A stretch of 9,685 bases of DNA from NCBI GenBank assembly GCA_005883235.1, contig VAYE01000058.1, positions 1 through 9,685 of the forward strand, written 5' to 3'. The number at the start of each line of letters is the position of its first letter. Position 1 is the stretch's first letter. The position numbers and the translations under genes are program-made. The stretch comes from Actinomycetota bacterium (GTDB lineage Bacteria > Actinomycetota > Thermoleophilia > Gaiellales > Gaiellaceae). The notes below the pieces were generated by a model. It saw only the letters and a program-made list of their open reading frames with translations. It was not told the origin of the DNA and did not search any database. Below, one piece after another: positions 7,464-9,685 of the stretch.

Positions 7464-7469
7464 AGCCTA
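7464..7469 (-). promoter_or_regulatory. candidate -10 box (TAGGCT) of the selenoprotein gene
   Basis: TAGGCT lies exactly six bases before the ATG at 7457, and its TAG is the stop codon of the upstream methyltransferase gene. The geometry matches that upstream of fabI and the ArsR-like gene. It would allow a leaderless selenoprotein transcript besides readthrough from the methyltransferase. No -35 is evident. Confidence 0.4.
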
Positions 7470-8192
7470 GCCACCGAGTCGGGGCTTGCGGAGCAGATAC
7501 CAGCCGGTCTCGGCCTCGTAGCTCTCGAGGCCGCCGGGGCTCAGCTCCCGGGCCCGGTCGGCGGCCTCGCCGCGGCAGCCGGCGAGCTCGAGGTAGTAGC
7601 CGAGCTCACGGCGATGGGTCTGGAAGCGGGTGCGCTCGGCGACGAGGCCGTTCGCCTCGAAGAAGTGGCGCAGGTCGATGTCCGGGAGCGTCCGCGCGTG
7701 CGAAGGGTCACGCGCCCGCTCGAAGCGGTCGAGCGCGAGCGCGGCGAGCGGGTCGACGGGCGCGATCTGGTCGTCGACGAAGATTCGCCCGCCGGGTCGG
7801 GTCACGCGGGCCAGCTCGGCGACGGCCAGCTCCGGGCGCGCGATGTGGTGCAACATGCGGCGGCTCCCCGCGATGTCGAAGGACGCGTCCTCGAAGGGCA
7901 GTGCTGTGGCGTCGCCCTCCACGAAGGTCACGTTCGGGGGCGCGGCCGCGCGGGCGGCGGCGAGGAGCTCGGGCACGAGGTCGACCCCCACGACCTCCCG
8001 CACGAGCGGAGCGAGCGCGAGCGCGAGGACCCCCGCGCCCGTGCCCGAGTCGACCACGCGCTCCTCCCCACTCAGCGGCAGGAACTCGCGTAGCTCCTCC
8101 CGCACGCGGTCGACCTGCCGTGCCGCATGCTCCGCGACGCCCGCGGCGGTCTCGCCGAATCGGGCCCGGACGGCGTCGTCATGTGTGGCCAC
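7467..8192 (-). CDS. class I SAM-dependent methyltransferase
   Basis: The 241-residue protein has the Rossmann-like class I methyltransferase core. Motif I is VVDSGTGAGVLALAL (46-60, D48-x-G-x-G-x-G), the acidic residue ending strand 2 is D71 in VVGVDLVPELL, and VEGDATALPFEDASFDIAGS (91-110) covers the adenine-binding and post-II region. HHIARPELAVAELARVTRPGGRIFVDD gives motif III. This pattern fits the UbiE/Methyltransf_11 group, which methylates small molecules or lipids; the N- and C-terminal parts give no substrate clue. The GTG 8190-8192 is the only possible start because an in-frame TAG lies two codons upstream. GACAAT stands six bases before it. The selenoprotein gene follows after 9 nt, so co-transcription is likely. 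Confidence 0.9.
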   Translation of the reverse strand: MATHDDAVRARFGETAAGVAEHAARQVDRVREELREFLPLSGEERVVDSGTGAGVLALALAPLVREVVGVDLVPELLAAARAAAPPNVTFVEGDATALPFEDASFDIAGSRRMLHHIARPELAVAELARVTRPGGRIFVDDQIAPVDPLAALALDRFERARDPSHARTLPDIDLRHFFEANGLVAERTRFQTHRRELGYYLELAGCRGEAADRARELSPGGLESYEAETGWYLLRKPRLGG

Positions 8193-8198
8193 GCCCTA

Positions 8199-8204
8199 AT
8201 TGTC
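8199..8204 (-). promoter_or_regulatory. candidate -10 box (GACAAT) of the methyltransferase gene
   Basis: GACAAT shares four of six positions with TATAAT and is separated from the GTG at 8192 by six bases, the same spacing as at fabI, ArsR and the selenoprotein. Together with the lack of any Shine-Dalgarno at a usual distance this suggests a leaderless transcript. The -35 zone is occupied by the hairpin at 8208-8239. Confidence 0.35.
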
Positions 8205-8207
8205 GTG

Positions 8208-8239
8208 GAGCGGCGGGATCCTGGGGAACCCCGCCGCTC
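8208..8239. repeat. strong inverted repeat upstream of the methyltransferase gene
   Basis: GAGCGGCGGG and its exact reverse complement CCCGCCGCTC flank a 12-base loop. The repeat sits 3 bp upstream of the putative -10 of the methyltransferase gene, in the 156-bp non-coding stretch. It could be a regulator site covering the -35 region, or a transcription stop for the upstream gene; no T-tract follows on either strand. Confidence 0.4.
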
Positions 8240-8298
8240 TCTCCCCCGACGAACCTACGCCGCGACGAACTCCACCGTGTCGACCGGTCGGTTCAGAC

Positions 8299-8322
8299 GG
8301 GCGTGCGGGAACCCGCACGCCC
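8299..8322 (-). terminator. probable hairpin terminator after the secreted Ig-like protein
   Basis: GGGCGTGCGGG and its exact complement CCCGCACGCCC are separated by only two bases, giving a 10-11 bp GC stem. It starts 26 bp past the stop codon of the minus-strand gene ending at 8349. No U-tract follows, but high-GC actinobacteria often use such U-less hairpins. The rest of 8193-8348 shows no credible gene; CGACCGGTCG at 8281-8290 is a short palindrome. Confidence 0.5.
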
Positions 8323-8348
8323 TGATGACGGCACCGCAAGCAGCGCCT

Positions 8349-9167
8349 TCACGGCGAGCCGAGCCGGACCTGGACGAGCCGCCTGGTCGAGACGCCGGCC
8401 AGGAGGTTCTCGCCCGGTTTCCGCGCCCGGACGAACACGACGAGCGCACCGCCGTTCGCGAGCGGGAGCTGCGTCGTCGGCTGCACCTGGAAGGTGACCC
8501 AGCCGTCGGTCCCGGTCTCCTGCTCGGGCACGTTGGCGATCCGGCCGTACGGCAGCCCGAGCATGTACACGAGCGCCCCGCGGACGACGAAGCCGCGCGT
8601 GTCCGTGACGCGGAAGCGCGCCGTGAACGGGCTCCGCGAGCGGACGACGATCGGCTCGAACTGCACGCCGGAGACGATCAGCCGCTGCGGCGACGCGACG
8701 TTCGCGACCGGGATGGAGATCTTCCCGTCCGCGAGCTTGATCTGCCCGCCCGGCCCCGGCGGCGGCGCGGTCGGCGCCGCGCGGACGACCCCGCTCGCCC
8801 GCGACACGGCCGAGCTCGAGCCGGCGCTGTTGGTGACAGTCACTCGGGCACGCATCCGGTGGCCCTGGTCGTCGGAGACGAGGACGTACGTCTGCGACTT
8901 CGCGTCCGCGAGGTCGGCGCAGCTGCTCCCGCCGCTCCCGCAACGCAGCCACTGGTAGGAGTACGTGAGCGGCTTCGTGCCGCCCCAGCTTCCGTTCCGC
9001 ACGGCGACCGTCCGCCCGACCACGGCCGAGCCGGCCACGTACGGAAGGGACCGGACCGTCGGTGGATTGGCCGCCGTCGAGGCACCGGCGATCCCAACCG
9101 CCGAGGCGACCGCCATCGCCGCCGCGCCCGCCGCGGCAGCCAGCATGAGCTTGCTTCTCGATCTCAC
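8349..9167 (-). CDS. secreted protein with Ig-like domain and unassigned C-terminal beta domain
   Basis: From GTG 9165-9167 the protein has 272 residues. It begins with a signal peptide (MRSRSK, then an Ala-rich hydrophobic run to about residue 33). An Ig-like domain spans about 36-129 and has the pattern common in secreted Thermoleophilia proteins: VGRTV, NGSWGG, YSYQWLRC with W73, C76 and C83, SQTYVLVSDDQGHRMRARVTVTNSAG. A Pro/Gly linker (131-141) leads to a second beta-rich region (142-272) with RVTDTRGFVVRGALVYMLGLP and TGTDGWVTFQV, resembling transthyretin-like or invasin-like modules; it is not firmly recognised. No catalytic motif is seen, so an extracellular or surface structural/adhesive role is the cautious guess. 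A longer frame could start at TTG 9209, but GGTGAGG before GTG 9167 and the signal-peptide layout favour the shorter form. Confidence 0.82.
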   Translation of the reverse strand: MRSRSKLMLAAAAGAAAMAVASAVGIAGASTAANPPTVRSLPYVAGSAVVGRTVAVRNGSWGGTKPLTYSYQWLRCGSGGSSCADLADAKSQTYVLVSDDQGHRMRARVTVTNSAGSSSAVSRASGVVRAAPTAPPPGPGGQIKLADGKISIPVANVASPQRLIVSGVQFEPIVVRSRSPFTARFRVTDTRGFVVRGALVYMLGLPYGRIANVPEQETGTDGWVTFQVQPTTQLPLANGGALVVFVRARKPGENLLAGVSTRRLVQVRLGSP

Positions 9168-9170
9168 GAG

Positions 9171-9182
9171 CCTCACCCCCCG
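9171..9182 (-). promoter_or_regulatory. purine-rich ribosome binding region deciding the start at 9167
   Basis: The minus strand reads CGGGGGGTGAGG followed by CTC and GTG. GGTGAGG is the best Shine-Dalgarno-like stretch in the window and supports GTG 9167. No TAnnnT box lies 6-7 nt before this start, so this gene appears to use a leadered transcript, unlike its neighbours. Confidence 0.45.
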
Positions 9183-9214
9183 TTCGACAGTGCTCGCTAC
9201 CCCTTCCAACGAGC

Positions 9215-9239
9215 CCGGGAGGCGATGGTTTGTTCCCGG
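9215..9239 (-). terminator. weak hairpin after the tRNA nucleotidyltransferase-like gene
   Basis: CCGGGA and TCCCGG form a 6-bp stem with a 13-base loop, starting about 10 bp beyond the stop codon at 9250. There is no U-tract. It may be a weak terminator or chance in GC-rich sequence. Nothing else is evident in 9168-9249. Confidence 0.25.
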
Positions 9240-9249
9240 CGAGGTCGCT

Positions 9250-9685
9250 TTACGAGCCGCTTACCGAGCGGCGGACGAAGTCGAGCGCCTCCTCGCGGGT
9301 CGAAACGAGCCCCGCGGCCCGCTCCTCCTCGACGGCGGCGAGGAGCCGGCCGATCTCCGGCCCCGGCGGCAGGCCGAGCTCGTCGCCGCGCAGGAGCGGC
9401 TCGTCGGGGTCGTTCGCGCGCGCCGCCTCCACCGCGGGGCCGAGGTCGGAGGCGCCTATGAACTCGAGCGCCTCGAGCGCCCAGGGCTCGGTGACGCGAC
9501 GGAAGCGGTGGATCGCCCGAGCCGAGCCGTCGCGCGGCCGAGCCGCGCGGAGGAGCGCGCGGAGGAAGCGCTTCCGCCGGTTCGAGATCGGGTAACGCCG
9601 AAGCTCCGGCCCGAAGCCGACGGCGAGGCGGAAGTCCGGCGAGTCGAAGGCCTCGAGGAGGTCGGCCCGCTCGAGCGAACCGCCG
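9250..9685 (-). CDS. CCA tRNA nucleotidyltransferase / poly(A) polymerase-like protein, C-terminal part
   Basis: The minus-strand frame is open from the right edge to TAA 9250-9252, giving the last 144 residues; the 5' end is outside the window. The end reads PLLRGDELGLPPGPEIGRLLAAVEEERAAGLVSTREEALDFVRR. This matches the C-terminal signature of CCA-adding enzymes and related poly(A) polymerases, in which G-x-(D/E)-L-x-x-L-G-x-x-P-G-P-x-(I/L)-G is followed by TREEAL. The preceding helical part (DLLEAFDSPDFRLAVGFG, PISNRRKRFLRALLRA) fits the body/tail region that cradles the tRNA. The catalytic head would lie upstream and cannot be seen, so CCA-adding and poly(A)-type enzymes cannot be told apart. 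A short frame starting at GTG 9432 is merely an internal valine. Confidence 0.65.
   Translation of the reverse strand, partial: GGSLERADLLEAFDSPDFRLAVGFGPELRRYPISNRRKRFLRALLRAARPRDGSARAIHRFRRVTEPWALEALEFIGASDLGPAVEAARANDPDEPLLRGDELGLPPGPEIGRLLAAVEEERAAGLVSTREEALDFVRRSVSGS

Noticed and set aside
5914..7464. 516-codon minus-strand frame covering the selenoprotein region in another frame
   Set aside because: No recognisable domain, and it runs through MarR and SDR in antisense; the TGA-containing frame is the one with Rdx motifs.
5979..8093. 704-codon plus-strand frame across SDR, MarR and the selenoprotein
   Set aside because: It crosses three genes on both strands; its translation is Arg/Gly-rich and has no family signature.
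8280..8330. Possible tRNA or small structured RNA
   Set aside because: The fold is a single long hairpin; no T-arm GGTTCGAATCC-like sequence, anticodon arm or acceptor stem could be found.
8255..8449. 64-codon minus-strand frame
   Set aside because: It covers the terminator hairpin and the 3' end of the Ig-like gene out of frame, and shows no motif.

Overview
The window comes from a very GC-rich bacterium with strong G/C third-position bias, several GTG and TTG starts and dense packing. The gene content (a secreted protein with an Ig-like YQW...C...C...Y domain, an S8/PA-domain protease, an FabI ending in YVDSGYHAMGM) suggests a high-GC actinobacterial lineage such as Thermoleophilia. That placement is inferred; no rRNA or marker gene is present.

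Layout. (1) Bases 1-189 are the tail of a RibD/DHFR-like reductase on the plus strand, running convergently into the next block. (2) Bases 161-2639, minus strand, form a compact block in the order fabI (enoyl-ACP reductase), MFS exporter, ArsR-like repressor. (3) Bases 2657-7236, plus strand, hold a 1125-residue secreted subtilisin-like protease, an SDR oxidoreductase whose only plausible start is a CTG overlapping the protease stop, and a MarR-type regulator. (4) Bases 7233-8192, minus strand, hold a SAM methyltransferase followed by a 74-residue SelW/Rdx-family protein with an in-frame TGA at the second position of its CxxC motif, read here as a selenoprotein. (5) Bases 8349-9685, minus strand, hold a secreted Ig-like protein and the C-terminal part of a probable tRNA nucleotidyltransferase. 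The only larger non-coding stretch, 8193-8348, carries two strong hairpins.

Main results. The selenoprotein at 7233-7457 is missed by ordinary ORF calling. It has CxxU, a hairpin 17 nt downstream of the TGA with a GUC apical loop as expected of a bacterial SECIS, and a Rdx-like remainder. FabI keeps its cofactor motif, both active-site tyrosines and the lysine, and its C-terminal end, but lacks about 40 residues between the substrate-binding loop and the last strand, in frame. Several genes are preceded by a TAGNCT box about 6 nt from the start codon, a leaderless-promoter arrangement. At three junctions the upstream gene's TAG stop forms the first half of the -10-like box. Between fabI and the protease the box is a perfect palindrome that could serve both strands.

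How the genes work together is mostly inferred. The MFS exporter and ArsR-like regulator look like an exporter/repressor pair, with a perfect 7-2-7 dyad just upstream of the repressor. The MarR gene closes the protease-SDR run and may be autoregulated. The methyltransferase and selenoprotein are adjacent on one strand, but no shared substrate can be read from the sequence.
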